Below, piece by piece: positions 8,473 through 17,019 of a DNA stretch of 64,000 nucleotides. The notes beneath the pieces were generated by a model that had not been told where the DNA came from, did no database searches, and saw nothing but the letters and a program-made list of their open reading frames with translations. Position numbers and translations under genes: made by a program. Within the stretch, counting starts at the first letter, position 1, and every line of letters starts with the position of its first letter. Location of the stretch: positions 3,286,001 to 3,350,000 of the forward strand of contig NZ_CP031969.1 in NCBI RefSeq assembly GCF_003443735.1. The letters are read 5' to 3'. The stretch is from Streptomyces sp. CC0208 (GTDB taxonomy: Bacteria; Actinomycetota; Actinomycetes; Streptomycetales; Streptomycetaceae).

Positions 8473-10245
8473 GTGCGCAAGGTGCTCATCGCCAATCGTG
8501 GCGAAATCGCTGTCCGCGTTGCCCGGGCCTGCCGGGATGCCGGTATCGCGAGCGTGGCCGTGTACGCCGACCCGGACCGGGACGCTCTGCATGTCCGCGC
8601 CGCGGATGAGGCGTTCGCCCTGGGCGGTGACACCCCGGCCACCAGTTACCTGGACATCGAGAAGGTCCTGGGGGCCGCGCGGGAGTCGGGTGCGGACGCC
8701 GTCCATCCGGGTTACGGCTTCCTCTCGGAGAACGCCGAGTTCGCGCAGGCGGTCCTGGACGCGGGCCTGATCTGGATCGGCCCGCCGCCGCAGGCCATCC
8801 GCGACCTGGGTGACAAGGTGGCGGCGAGGCACATCGCCCAGCGCGCCGGTGCCCCGCTGGTGGCGGGTACCGCCGACCCGGTCTCCGGCGCGGACGAGGT
8901 CGTGGCCTTCGCCGAGGAGCACGGCCTGCCGATCGCCATCAAGGCGGCCTTCGGCGGTGGCGGACGCGGCCTGAAGGTCGCCCGCACCCTCGAAGAGGTT
9001 CCCGAGCTGTACGACTCGGCGGTGCGCGAGGCGGTGGCCGCGTTCGGCCGCGGCGAGTGCTTCGTGGAGCGCTACCTCGACCGCCCGCGGCACGTGGAGA
9101 CCCAGTGCCTGGCCGACAAGCACGGCAACGTGGTCGTCGTCTCCACCCGTGACTGCTCGCTGCAGCGCCGCCACCAGAAGCTGGTCGAGGAGGCGCCCGC
9201 GCCCTTCCTCTCCGACGAGCAGGTCGCCGAGCTGTACCGGGCCTCCAAGGCGATCCTCAAGGAGGCCGCCTACGAGGGTGCGGGCACCTGCGAGTTCCTC
9301 GTCGGCCAGGACGGCACCATCTCCTTCCTGGAGGTCAACACCCGCCTCCAGGTCGAGCACCCGGTCACCGAGGAAGTCGCCGGCATCGACCTGGTGCGCG
9401 AGATGTTCCGCATCGCCGACGGCGAGGAACTCGGCTACGGCGACCCCGAACTGCGCGGTCACTCCTTCGAGTTCCGCATCAACGGCGAGGACCCGGGCCG
9501 TAACTTCCTACCGGCCCCCGGCACCGTCACCACGTTCGAGGCGCCCTCCGGCCCGGGCGTCCGCCTGGACGCGGGCGTCGAGGCGGGCTCGGTCATCGGC
9601 CCGGCCTGGGACTCCCTGCTGGCCAAGCTGGTCGTCACCGGTGCCACCCGCGAGCAGGCCCTCCAGCGCGCCGCGCGCGCCCTGGAGGAGTTCCAGGTCG
9701 AGGGCATGGCCACCGCGATCCCGTTCCACCGCGTGGTGGTCAAGGACCCGGCCTTCGCCCCCGAACTGACGGGCAGCACCGACCCGTTCACGGTCCACAC
9801 CCGCTGGATCGAGACCGAGTTCGTCAACGACATCAAGCCCTTCGCGGCCCCGACCGACACCGAGGCCGAGGACGACGCGGACCGCGAGACGATCGTCGTC
9901 GAGGTCGGCGGCAAGCGCCTGGAGGTCTCCCTGCCCTCCTCCCTCGGCATGTCCCTGGCCCGCACCGGCCTCGCCGCCGGCGCCAAACCCAAGCGCCGCG
10001 CGGCCAAGAAGTCCGGCCCCGCGGCCTCCGGCGACACCCTCGCCTCCCCGATGCAGGGCACCATCGTCAAGATCGCCGTCGAGGAAGGCCAAGAGGTCAA
10101 GGAGGGCGACCTCATCGTCGTCCTCGAGGCCATGAAGATGGAGCAGCCGCTCAACGCGCACAGGTCCGGCACCATCAAGGGCCTGTCCGCGGAGGTCGGC
10201 GCGTCGATCACCTCGGGCGCGGCGATCTGCGAGATCAAGGACTGA
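8473..10245 (+). CDS. accA2: Acetyl-/propionyl-CoA carboxylase alpha subunit (biotin carboxylase + BCCP)
   Basis: A 590-residue biotinylated alpha subunit. Residues 1 to about 450 are biotin carboxylase: [15 protein letters not shown] at the start, an ATP-grasp domain with a glycine loop in [13 protein letters not shown], and [17 protein letters not shown] hinge leads to the C-terminal biotin carboxyl carrier domain (about 520-590) with VLEAMKMEQ, Lys555 being the biotin site. It pairs with PccB/PccE encoded 3 kb upstream. The GTG at 8473 follows AAGGAGGGAG and gives exactly the length known for AccA2; longer frames upstream are rejected. A strong terminator follows. Confidence 0.95.
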   Translation: MRKVLIANRGEIAVRVARACRDAGIASVAVYADPDRDALHVRAADEAFALGGDTPATSYLDIEKVLGAARESGADAVHPGYGFLSENAEFAQAVLDAGLIWIGPPPQAIRDLGDKVAARHIAQRAGAPLVAGTADPVSGADEVVAFAEEHGLPIAIKAAFGGGGRGLKVARTLEEVPELYDSAVREAVAAFGRGECFVERYLDRPRHVETQCLADKHGNVVVVSTRDCSLQRRHQKLVEEAPAPFLSDEQVAELYRASKAILKEAAYEGAGTCEFLVGQDGTISFLEVNTRLQVEHPVTEEVAGIDLVREMFRIADGEELGYGDPELRGHSFEFRINGEDPGRNFLPAPGTVTTFEAPSGPGVRLDAGVEAGSVIGPAWDSLLAKLVVTGATREQALQRAARALEEFQVEGMATAIPFHRVVVKDPAFAPELTGSTDPFTVHTRWIETEFVNDIKPFAAPTDTEAEDDADRETIVVEVGGKRLEVSLPSSLGMSLARTGLAAGAKPKRRAAKKSGPAASGDTLASPMQGTIVKIAVEEGQEVKEGDLIVVLEAMKMEQPLNAHRSGTIKGLSAEVGASITSGAAICEIKD

Positions 10246-10282
10246 CCGCACCCTCGTACGCCCTTTGCCCTTACGGCATTCC

Positions 10283-10330
10283 GAGGCGCCCCGCGGACCG
10301 GAGCAGTCGGTCCGCGGGGCGCCTCGTTTT
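10283..10330 (+). terminator. Intrinsic terminator after accA2
   Basis: A perfect 18-bp inverted repeat (10283-10300 and 10308-10325) with a 7-nt loop is followed by GTTTT. It lies 38 bp after the accA2 stop and also faces the 3' end of the next minus-strand gene. Confidence 0.9.
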
Positions 10331-10353
10331 CCCCGTCCCCCGAGACGGTGGTC

Positions 10354-11052
10354 CTACGCGGTCCGCGCCCAGCCGGTGCCATGGCGCACGAGGGCGAGGC
10401 CGGCACAGGCGAAGGCGACGGCCGCCATCACGAACGACAGCGCGGTCAGGGGCGCGATGCCGATCACGTATCCGGCGACGTTGAGTGGCATGGATAGGAT
10501 CAGCAGCCAGGCGGCCCAGGCCGGCACCACCCGGCCGCGCAGGAGGGCGACGCCCAGCAGGATCGCGCCGAGGACGTGGGCGGCGACGAAGTAGAGGATC
10601 GGGCCGTTCACCACCGCGAGCGCGTTGACCCCGTCCGCCACCCGCACCAGGGAGTCCTGGCTCACGCCCTTGGCGAAGCCGCCGAGCGCGACGACGTCGA
10701 GGTTCGGGGTGGTGTCGATCGCGATCAGCCCGGTGCCGAAGAGGACCGCGCCCCACAGACCCAGCCGGGCCGAGCGGGACACGGCGAGCAGGGCCACGCC
10801 GACCAGGCCCGGCAGGAACAGCACGGTGCCCACCGTCCACAGCCACACGGACAGCTCCGTGGCTCCTTGGTGCGCGGCGATGTCCCTGGCGATCTCCTTG
10901 CTGGAGGCGTCCGTGCCGTACGGCGCCACGAGGCCCGCCGCCGCGAACATCAGGGGGCCGAGGGTGGCCGCGATCGCGGCGAGGAGGCGGGCGGTGCCGG
11001 GCGTGGCGCTTTCCGCGGCGGCCGTGGGCGTGGGTGCCGGTGTGGTGGTCAT
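10354..11052 (-). CDS. Six-span membrane protein of unknown function
   Basis: A 232-residue integral membrane protein with about six hydrophobic helices after a Pro/Thr/Ala-rich N-terminus. Small polar loops include YGTDASSKEIARDIAAHQGATELS between spans 1 and 2. It resembles the broad group of actinobacterial DUF4386/DUF998-like membrane proteins, but no firm family is assigned. The ATG at 11052 follows AAGGGGGA. It lies 80 bp downstream of a LuxR-type regulator on the same strand, so that regulator may be co-transcribed with it or control it. Confidence 0.75.
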   Translation of the reverse strand: MTTTPAPTPTAAAESATPGTARLLAAIAATLGPLMFAAAGLVAPYGTDASSKEIARDIAAHQGATELSVWLWTVGTVLFLPGLVGVALLAVSRSARLGLWGAVLFGTGLIAIDTTPNLDVVALGGFAKGVSQDSLVRVADGVNALAVVNGPILYFVAAHVLGAILLGVALLRGRVVPAWAAWLLILSMPLNVAGYVIGIAPLTALSFVMAAVAFACAGLALVRHGTGWARTA

Positions 11053-11132
11053 GAGAGTCCCCCTTGGCGGTCTGCCCCCGTGCGGAGCGCCTTCCGCCAG
11101 TGAAGCGAGAACGGGTGACCGGTGACCATCCG

Positions 11133-12200
11133 TCAATTGTGAGGGGGTCGCGACATGTCGTATCGGTCCGTGCGGTGGCCCGGCCGGTCTCCTCGGTCTC
11201 CCCGGTCCCCTCGGTCCGTGAGGAGGCCCAGGTCGCGGCCCCGGCGCAGCAGGGCGGCGGTGTGGCCGGCCTCCAGCTTGCGGTGCAGGGAGGCGATGTA
11301 CCCGCGCACGGTCGCGGGGGACAGCCGCATCAGGCGTGCCGTCTCCGTCGGCGTACGGCCGTCGTGGAGGTGGACGAGGGTGCGGTGCTCCTGCTCGGTG
11401 ACGCCGAACAGCCGGGCCACGGCGCGGGCGCGGGAGAGGTCGTGGAGGAGGAGCAGGGCGGGCAGGCCGGGGGTGGCGGGAAGGTGCCGGACCTCGATGT
11501 GGCGGGCGGTGAAGGAGACCTCGGCGGTGAGGCGGGGGTCGTCGTGCAGGGTGGTGAGGAGTTCGGCGGCGACGGCGTTGAGGGGGTGGGGTCGGCCGGT
11601 GCCGTCGATGCTCGCGACTCCGCAGTCGTGGCCCTCGGCGAGGCGCAGGGCGGCGGCGGAGAGTGCGACGAGTCGCTGCCGTTCGGCCAACTGGGCTTCC
11701 AGTGCGCCGAGTTGGAGGTGGGCCAGGCCGAGCAGGTCGCGTTCACGTGCGGTGAAGTCGCGGTCGGAGCGGACCAGGGCGTAGCCGTCGACCGCGGTCG
11801 CGTTGTCGGTCCCCGCGGCTGCGACGAGATGGTGGCGCAGGCCGAAGGGGCGGAAGTCGAGGTTGTAGCAGTGGGTGCGCTGCCACTGGCGCTCACCGGC
11901 GACGTCACTGACGCGCCAGGCGCCGGGGGTGACGGTGTCCAGCATCAGGTCGGTCAGGGGATGGTCCAGGGGATGGTCGTAGATCACCATCGGGTCGGCA
12001 TGGAAGGAGTCCGCGGGCACGTTGAGCGCGAACACCCCGCGCCCGTCGAGCGGCAGCCGGTAGCGCTGCCCGGCGTCAGCGGGCACGAGCCCCATCACCG
12101 CGGTCAGCGCCCGCTCCCACAACTCCTCCGGCCCGGCGGCGTCCGCCAGTTCCCGCCCCAGCTCCACCACACGACGCGCGTCCGCCCCGCTGATCTCCAT
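11133..12200 (-). CDS. LuxR-family transcriptional regulator
   Basis: A 355-residue regulator. The C-terminus (about 285-340) is a GerE/LuxR helix-turn-helix: GVTEQEHRTLVHLHDGRTP, then ETARLMRLSPATVRGYIASLHRKLEAG. The upstream 280 residues look like a GAF/PAS-type sensor without a phospho-acceptor receiver, so it is an orphan one-component regulator. The tail has a tandem Arg-Gly-Asp repeat (RGDRGDRGDR), reflecting local slippage in the DNA near 11190-11215. The immediate downstream membrane protein is a natural target candidate. The signal is unknown. Confidence 0.85.
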   Translation of the reverse strand: MEISGADARRVVELGRELADAAGPEELWERALTAVMGLVPADAGQRYRLPLDGRGVFALNVPADSFHADPMVIYDHPLDHPLTDLMLDTVTPGAWRVSDVAGERQWQRTHCYNLDFRPFGLRHHLVAAAGTDNATAVDGYALVRSDRDFTARERDLLGLAHLQLGALEAQLAERQRLVALSAAALRLAEGHDCGVASIDGTGRPHPLNAVAAELLTTLHDDPRLTAEVSFTARHIEVRHLPATPGLPALLLLHDLSRARAVARLFGVTEQEHRTLVHLHDGRTPTETARLMRLSPATVRGYIASLHRKLEAGHTAALLRRGRDLGLLTDRGDRGDRGDRPGHRTDRYDMSRPPHN

Positions 12201-12449
12201 GCCACTCTCCCGGCGCCGCTCTCGCCAGAGATTTCCCTTTGAGGACCTGACGTCCCCCTTGGGAAGAACCTACGGCTTCCCGCCCTTACGGGATGCGTCC
12301 CGCACGGAGTCACCGGGGTTGGGCGGAGGGTCGACGGGGGCGCGCGAAAAGCGAGTTGAGCTGGGGCGCCGGGGGCGGCGGGCGCATCCTGGGCGAACCG
12401 GGGTCCGTGCCCGGGCCGCCCGGAGGCATCACCGTCCCCGTCGAACGGC

Positions 12450-13412
12450 TCAGCGGCGACGCAGATCCGCCACCCGGGCCCGCTCCGCACCCTGGCCCGG
12501 GTCACCCAGGGCCGTGGCCGTGCGGAGACCTGGTCCCGCCGACGGGAGCTGGCCGCGGCGGGGGCCCGGCACCGGCACGTCCCGGCGCTGCTGCTGCCGC
12601 GCCGGGACCTGATCACCCCCCGGCGCTCCCGACGCGCCGGCGACGGCGATCTGCACCCCCTGGTCGGCGAGCGCCTGGAGTTCCGTGCCGGCCCGGTCGT
12701 CGTGGGCCGGGGGCTCGTCGGTGACCAGTCGGGTGATGAGGTCCGTGGGCACGGTCTGGAACATGGTGTCGGTGCCGAGCTTGGTGTGGTCGGCGAGGAC
12801 CACGACCTCCGCGGCGGCCTGCACCAGCGCCCGGTCCACGGACGCCGACAGCATGTTGGACGTGGAAAGACCGCGCTCGGCGGTGAGCCCGCTCCCGGAG
12901 ATGAAGGCCCGCGAGACCCTGAGTCCCTGGAGCGACTGTTCCGCGCCCGAACCCACCAGGGCGTAGTTGGAACCGCGCAGGGTGCCGCCGGTCATCACGA
13001 CCTCCACCCGGTTGGCATGGGCGAGTGCCTGGGCCACCAGCAGGGAATTGGTCACGACGGTCAGCCCGGGAACCCGGGCGAGACGGCGTGCCAACTCCTG
13101 TGTGGTGGTGCCCGCCCCCACCACAATGGCCTCGCCTTCTTCGACGAGACCCGCGGCGAGATCGGCGATGGCCGTCTTCTCGGCGGTCGCGAGATGCGAT
13201 TTCTGCGGAAAGCCGGACTCCCGCGTGAACCCGCCCGGCAATACCGCACCGCCGTGCCGGCGGTCGAGGAGTCCTTCTGCCTCCAGTGCGCGCACGTCCC
13301 GCCGTACGGTCACTTCGGAGGTCTGGACGACGCGGGCGAGCTCACGGAGCGACACGGCCCCATTGGCTCGCACCATTTCGAGGATCAATTGGCGACGTTC
13401 TGCAGCGAACAC
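12450..13412 (-). CDS. DeoR-family transcriptional regulator
   Basis: A 320-residue DeoR-type regulator. The N-terminal helix-turn-helix is residues 1-57 (ERRQLILEMVRANGAVSLREL, then SEVTVRRDVRALEAEGLL). The sensor domain (about 75-235) has the sugar-phosphate-isomerase-like GAGTTTQELARRL, TNSLLVA, MTGGTLRGSN and LADHTKLGTDTM blocks that bind a phosphorylated sugar. The last 60 residues are low-complexity Arg/Gln/Pro and seem a Streptomyces-specific tail. Several deoxynucleoside genes lie nearby, so it is a candidate for the CTACGCGCGTAG regulon, although its own promoter lacks that motif. Confidence 0.88.
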   Translation of the reverse strand: MFAAERRQLILEMVRANGAVSLRELARVVQTSEVTVRRDVRALEAEGLLDRRHGGAVLPGGFTRESGFPQKSHLATAEKTAIADLAAGLVEEGEAIVVGAGTTTQELARRLARVPGLTVVTNSLLVAQALAHANRVEVVMTGGTLRGSNYALVGSGAEQSLQGLRVSRAFISGSGLTAERGLSTSNMLSASVDRALVQAAAEVVVLADHTKLGTDTMFQTVPTDLITRLVTDEPPAHDDRAGTELQALADQGVQIAVAGASGAPGGDQVPARQQQRRDVPVPGPRRGQLPSAGPGLRTATALGDPGQGAERARVADLRRR

Positions 13413-13578
13413 GAAACTGACAGTAACCCCAACGACCGTCTGGTTTCAGCAGTATGCGCCGAATTACCGAAGTTGTTCGCACAGTAGGACGGGGAGTGGT
13501 ATAGGGCCTAATCTCCCCGCCTATGCCGCACGAATGGGCGACGACTCCCTGTGACCAGGCAGGAATCGCTTTCGGCCG

Positions 13579-15027
13579 TCAGGCTCCTCCGGTCTCCTTG
13601 CGCGTGTGCAACTGCCGCGCCACCTCGGCGATCGAGCCCGAAAGGGAGGGGTAAACGGTGAACGCGTTCGCGATCTGTTCGACCGTCAGATTGTTGTCGA
13701 CCGCGATCGAGATGGGATGGATCAGTTCCGAGGCGCGGGGCGCCACGACGACACCGCCGACGACGATCCCGGTGCCCGGCCGGCAGAAGATCTTGACGAA
13801 GCCGTCGCGGATGCCCTGCATCTTGGCGCGCGGATTCCTGAGCAACGGCAGCTTCACGACCCGGGCGTCGATCTTGCCGGCGTCGACGTCGGACTGCGAG
13901 TACCCGACGGTGGCGATCTCGGGGTCGGTGAAGACGTTGGAGGAGACGGTCTTCAGGTTCAGCGGAGCCACCGCGTCGCCGAGGAAGTGGTACATGGCGA
14001 TGCGCCCCTGCATGGCGGCCACGGAGGCCAGCGCGAACACCCCGGTCACGTCACCGGCGGCGTACACACCGGGAGCCGTCGTCCTGGACACCTTGTCGGT
14101 CCAGATGTGCCCGGACTCGCGCACCTTGACCCCGGCCTCCTCCAGCCCCATCCCCTCACTGTTGGGAATGGCACCGACGGCCATCAGGCAGTGCGAACCC
14201 GTGATGACCCGCCCGTCGGCCAGCGTGACCTCGACCCGGTCCCCGACCCGCTTGGCGGACTGGGCACGGGAGCGCGCCATGACGTTCATGCCCCGGCGCC
14301 GGAAGACGTCCTCCAGCACGGCGGCCGCGTCCGGGTCCTCGCCGGGCAGCACCCGGTCCCGGGACGAAACGAGCGTCACCTTGGACCCGAGCGCCTGGTA
14401 GGCACCGGCGAACTCGGCACCCGTGACACCGGAGCCGACCACGATGAGTTCCTCGGGCAGCTCGGTGAGGTCGTAGACCTGGGTCCAGTTGAGAATGCGC
14501 TCACCGTCGGGCTGGGCGTCGGCGAGTTCACGAGGATGCCCGCCCGTGGCGATCAGCACGGCGTCCGCGACGAGCGTCTCCTCGCTCCCGTCGACGGCCC
14601 GCACGACGACCTTCCGTGACCCGTCGAGCGCCTGCATGCCTTCGAGCCGCCCCCGCCCCCGCAGCACCCGGGCACCGGCACGCGTGACAGAAGCGGTGAT
14701 GTCGTGCGACTGAGCGAGGGCCAGCCGCTTCACGCGCCGGTTGACCTTCCCCAGATCCACGCCCACCACCCGGGCGGCCTGCTCCAGAGGTGGGGTGTCA
14801 TCGGCGACGATGATCCCCAACTCCTCGTACGACGAATCGAAGGTCGTCATGACCTCGGCCGTAGCGATAAGGGTCTTCGACGGCACGCAGTCGGTCAGGA
14901 CCGACGCTCCGCCCAGACCGTCGCAGTCGACGACGGTCACCTCCGCGCCGAGCTGGGCGGCCACCAGGGCCGCCTCGTATCCGCCGGGTCCGCCACCGAT
15001 GATCACGATCCGAGTCACGTACTCCAT
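13579..15027 (-). CDS. lpdA: NAD(P)H-quinone reductase-type flavoprotein (LpdA)
   Basis: A 482-residue two-dinucleotide-binding flavoprotein with the dihydrolipoamide dehydrogenase fold: GGGPGGYEAAL for FAD, GSGVTGAEFAGAY for NAD(P) and the GDVTG FAD motif. The redox disulfide is incomplete. Where classical enzymes have GGTCLNVGC, this one has GGASVLTDC, with Ser42 in place of the first Cys and only Cys47 kept. This matches Mycobacterium LpdA (Rv3303c), an NAD(P)H-quinone reductase rather than a lipoamide enzyme. It probably detoxifies quinones. The ATG at 15027 follows no strong ribosome site. It is divergent from the cyclotransferase-fold gene. Confidence 0.9.
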   Translation of the reverse strand: MEYVTRIVIIGGGPGGYEAALVAAQLGAEVTVVDCDGLGGASVLTDCVPSKTLIATAEVMTTFDSSYEELGIIVADDTPPLEQAARVVGVDLGKVNRRVKRLALAQSHDITASVTRAGARVLRGRGRLEGMQALDGSRKVVVRAVDGSEETLVADAVLIATGGHPRELADAQPDGERILNWTQVYDLTELPEELIVVGSGVTGAEFAGAYQALGSKVTLVSSRDRVLPGEDPDAAAVLEDVFRRRGMNVMARSRAQSAKRVGDRVEVTLADGRVITGSHCLMAVGAIPNSEGMGLEEAGVKVRESGHIWTDKVSRTTAPGVYAAGDVTGVFALASVAAMQGRIAMYHFLGDAVAPLNLKTVSSNVFTDPEIATVGYSQSDVDAGKIDARVVKLPLLRNPRAKMQGIRDGFVKIFCRPGTGIVVGGVVVAPRASELIHPISIAVDNNLTVEQIANAFTVYPSLSGSIAEVARQLHTRKETGGA

Positions 15028-15123
15028 TGTCCCGCACGACCGGGGGTGCCACGGCCTGGGGGCCACCCCGAGACGCCACTGTTACGGGAGAGACACCGGG
15101 GAAGGCTGCCGTACCCTCGACCC

Positions 15124-15561
15124 ATGTCGCTCTACGCCGCTTACGCCGGCAACCTCGACGCGCGGCTGATGACCCGCCGCGCCCCGCACTCGCCGATGCG
15201 CGCCACGGGGTGGCTGAACGGGTGGCGGCTCACCTTCGGGGGCGAGCACATGGGCTGGGAGGGCGCACTCGCGACGATCGTCGAGGACCCCCTGTCCCAG
15301 GTGTTCGTGGCGCTCTACGAGATCGCCCCCGCCGACGACGAGTCGATGGACCGCTGGGAAGGCGTCGGCCTGGACATCTACCGCCGCACGCGCATGCGCG
15401 TCCACACCCTGGAGGGTGAGGAGCATGCCTGGACGTACGTCCTGAACGGCTACGAGGGCGGTCTGCCCTCCGCCCGCTACCTGGGAGAGATCGCGGACGC
15501 GGCGGAGTCCGCGGGCGCCCCCCACGACTACGTCATGGAACTGCGCAAGCGCCCCTGCTGA
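15124..15561 (+). CDS. Gamma-glutamylcyclotransferase-fold protein
   Basis: A 145-residue AIG2/GGCT-like protein. The N-terminal [12 protein letters not shown] (residues 1-12) is the substrate-loop motif (YGSN in most homologues, here YAGN). The glutamate in MDRWEGVG (about Glu79) is at the usual catalytic position, and a family Tyr is present in the NGYEGG segment. Members release 5-oxoproline from gamma-glutamyl peptides, but many bacterial ones are untested. It stands alone, 98 bp after the divergent lpdA start and 115 bp before the purine nucleoside phosphorylase gene. Confidence 0.82.
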   Translation: MSLYAAYAGNLDARLMTRRAPHSPMRATGWLNGWRLTFGGEHMGWEGALATIVEDPLSQVFVALYEIAPADDESMDRWEGVGLDIYRRTRMRVHTLEGEEHAWTYVLNGYEGGLPSARYLGEIADAAESAGAPHDYVMELRKRPC

Positions 15562-15639
15562 CCCGGCCGCACACGCCACCCGTGACCCGGTTGGTCGGAA
15601 ACGACAAGACAACGATCGCCATCCCGTCAGCTCTGTCAT

Positions 15640-15669
15640 CTACGCGCGTAGGCCCGGACCGGCTACCCT
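15640..15669 (+). promoter_or_regulatory. Nucleoside-regulon operator and -10 box of the PNP gene
   Basis: The 12-bp palindrome CTACGCGCGTAG (15640-15651) covers the expected -35 position of a TACCCT -10 box (15664-15669). Seven bases later is the GTG start (15677), and no Shine-Dalgarno sequence fits between, so transcription probably begins at or next to the start codon. The operator position predicts repression by occlusion. Confidence 0.7.
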
Positions 15670-15676
15670 CGTCCGC

Positions 15677-16501
15677 GTGAACGCATCTCTTCTTCCGGAC
15701 GACATCCAGGGCGACCCGCACGCCGCCGCCGACGCCGCCGCCGCGCGCCTGCGCGAACTGACCGGCGCCGAGACCCACGACGTCGCCCTCGTGATGGGCT
15801 CCGGCTGGGCACCGGCCGTGGATGCCCTCGGCGCCCCCGACGCCGAGTTCCAGGTCACCGAGCTGCCCGGTTTCCCGCCGCCGGCGGTGGAGGGGCACGG
15901 CGGCAAGATCCGCTCGTACCGGATCGGTGCGAAGCGGGCCCTGGTCTTCCTCGGCCGCACCCACTACTACGAGGGCCGGGGTGTCGCGGCCGTGGCCCAC
16001 GGCGTGCGCACCGCGGTCGCGGCCGGCTGCAAGACCATCGTCCTCACCAACGGCTGCGGCGGCCTCCGCGAGGGCATGCGCCCCGGCCAGCCGGTCCTGA
16101 TCAGCGACCACATCAACCTCACGGCGACCTCCCCGATCATCGGCGCGAACTTCGTCGACCTGACCGACCTCTACTCCCCCCGCCTGCGCGCCCTGTGCAA
16201 GGAGATCGACCCCACCCTGGAGGAGGGCGTCTACGCCCAGTTCCCCGGCCCGCACTACGAGACCCCGGCCGAGATCCGCATGGCCCGCGTCATCGGCGCG
16301 GACCTGGTGGGCATGTCGACGGTCCTCGAAGCGATCGCCGCGCGCGAGGCGGGTGCGGAGATCCTGGGCATCTCCCTGGTGACGAACCTCGCCGCGGGGA
16401 TGACGGGCGAGCCGCTGAACCACGAGGAGGTCCTTCAGGCGGGCCGCGACAGCGCGACGCGCATGGGTTCGCTGCTGGCGCAGGTGCTCGGCCGGATCTG
16501 A
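15677..16501 (+). CDS. punA: Purine nucleoside phosphorylase (trimeric, PNP-I type)
   Basis: A 274-residue PNP/MTAP-family enzyme that splits purine (deoxy)nucleosides with phosphate into base and (deoxy)ribose 1-phosphate. Landmarks are RTHYYEGRG (phosphate site), [35 protein letters not shown] and [10 protein letters not shown]. The LVTNLAAG segment carries the Asn used to recognise 6-oxopurines, pointing to inosine and guanosine. It supplies ribose 1-phosphate to the mutase encoded next downstream. The GTG at 15677 is preceded by the shared nucleoside operator and a -10 box, with no ribosome site. Confidence 0.93.
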   Translation: MNASLLPDDIQGDPHAAADAAAARLRELTGAETHDVALVMGSGWAPAVDALGAPDAEFQVTELPGFPPPAVEGHGGKIRSYRIGAKRALVFLGRTHYYEGRGVAAVAHGVRTAVAAGCKTIVLTNGCGGLREGMRPGQPVLISDHINLTATSPIIGANFVDLTDLYSPRLRALCKEIDPTLEEGVYAQFPGPHYETPAEIRMARVIGADLVGMSTVLEAIAAREAGAEILGISLVTNLAAGMTGEPLNHEEVLQAGRDSATRMGSLLAQVLGRI

Positions 16502-16527
16502 CAGAACGCGGCAGCCGGGCGCCGGGC

Positions 16528-16704
16528 GCCTATGGGGGTGCCGGGTTCGGTTGTGGGGCGAGTGCGGATGCGTGGGGGCTGGTCGCGCAGTTCCCCGCGG
16601 GCAGCTGCGCTGGGCTTTGAACGGGGTGCCTACGAGGGTGCCGGGTTCGGTTGTGGGGCGGCTGCGGGCCGGTGGGGGCTGGTCGCGCAGTTCCCCGCGC
16701 CCCT
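16528..16704 (+). repeat. Two direct repeats at exact 100-bp offset
   Basis: Bases 16528-16599 recur at 16628-16699 with few mismatches: the 30-nt left part differs at 2 positions, a 10-nt centre varies, and the 29-nt right part differs at 1. Copy 2 runs on into GCGCAGTTCCCCGCGCCCCT (16685-16704), a 20-mer of a kind I recall as common in Streptomyces intergenic DNA. An exact inverted copy lies at 16942-16961. Confidence 0.85.
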
Positions 16705-16772
16705 AAGGAGTTGCGGTCACCCTGCGCCGGAATGGACCGTGGGCCGTTGGCCGCGTACGGCGGGAAGGGGAC

Positions 16773-16869
16773 GGGGTGGGGGGTGTCCGCCCGCAGCGGC
16801 CGGCGTCCATTACAGGGCCCCTTTTGAAGCGACCGAGCCGCCGGACCGAGGACGGACACCCCCCACCCC
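16773..16869. repeat. 17-bp perfect inverted repeat with 63-nt interior
   Basis: GGGGTGGGGGGTGTCCG (16773-16789) pairs exactly with its reverse complement at 16853-16869. It sits inside the larger inversion formed by the 20-mers at 16685-16704 and 16942-16961, so a nested long-range hairpin is possible in RNA. Confidence 0.8.
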
Positions 16870-16941
16870 GGCCCCGACCCACCACCGGACGGAACGCGCT
16901 ACACCCGCCCCCACCGGGGCCGCAGCTGCGCCGCAGGCATC

Positions 16942-16961
16942 AGGGGCGCGGGGAACTGCGC
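16942..16961 (-). repeat. Inverted copy of the 20-mer GCGCAGTTCCCCGCGCCCCT
   Basis: Exact reverse complement of 16685-16704, with 237 bp between the copies. It ends 58 bp before the mutase start codon. Confidence 0.85.
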
Positions 16962-17019
16962 AAAAACGCCCGCCCCCACCACACCCGCACAGGACACACA
17001 ACGAGAGGCTGACGCAACC

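Larger units (their letters stand above)
16502..17019. other. 518-bp intergenic block built of repeats, no gene
   Basis: No credible coding frame lies between the phosphorylase and mutase genes. The block holds two direct repeats exactly 100 bp apart, a 17-bp inverted repeat and a distant inverted copy of a 20-mer, all listed separately. The mutase ribosome site, GAGAGG, is at its right end. The repeats may separate the two genes transcriptionally or act as structured RNA. Confidence 0.8.
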
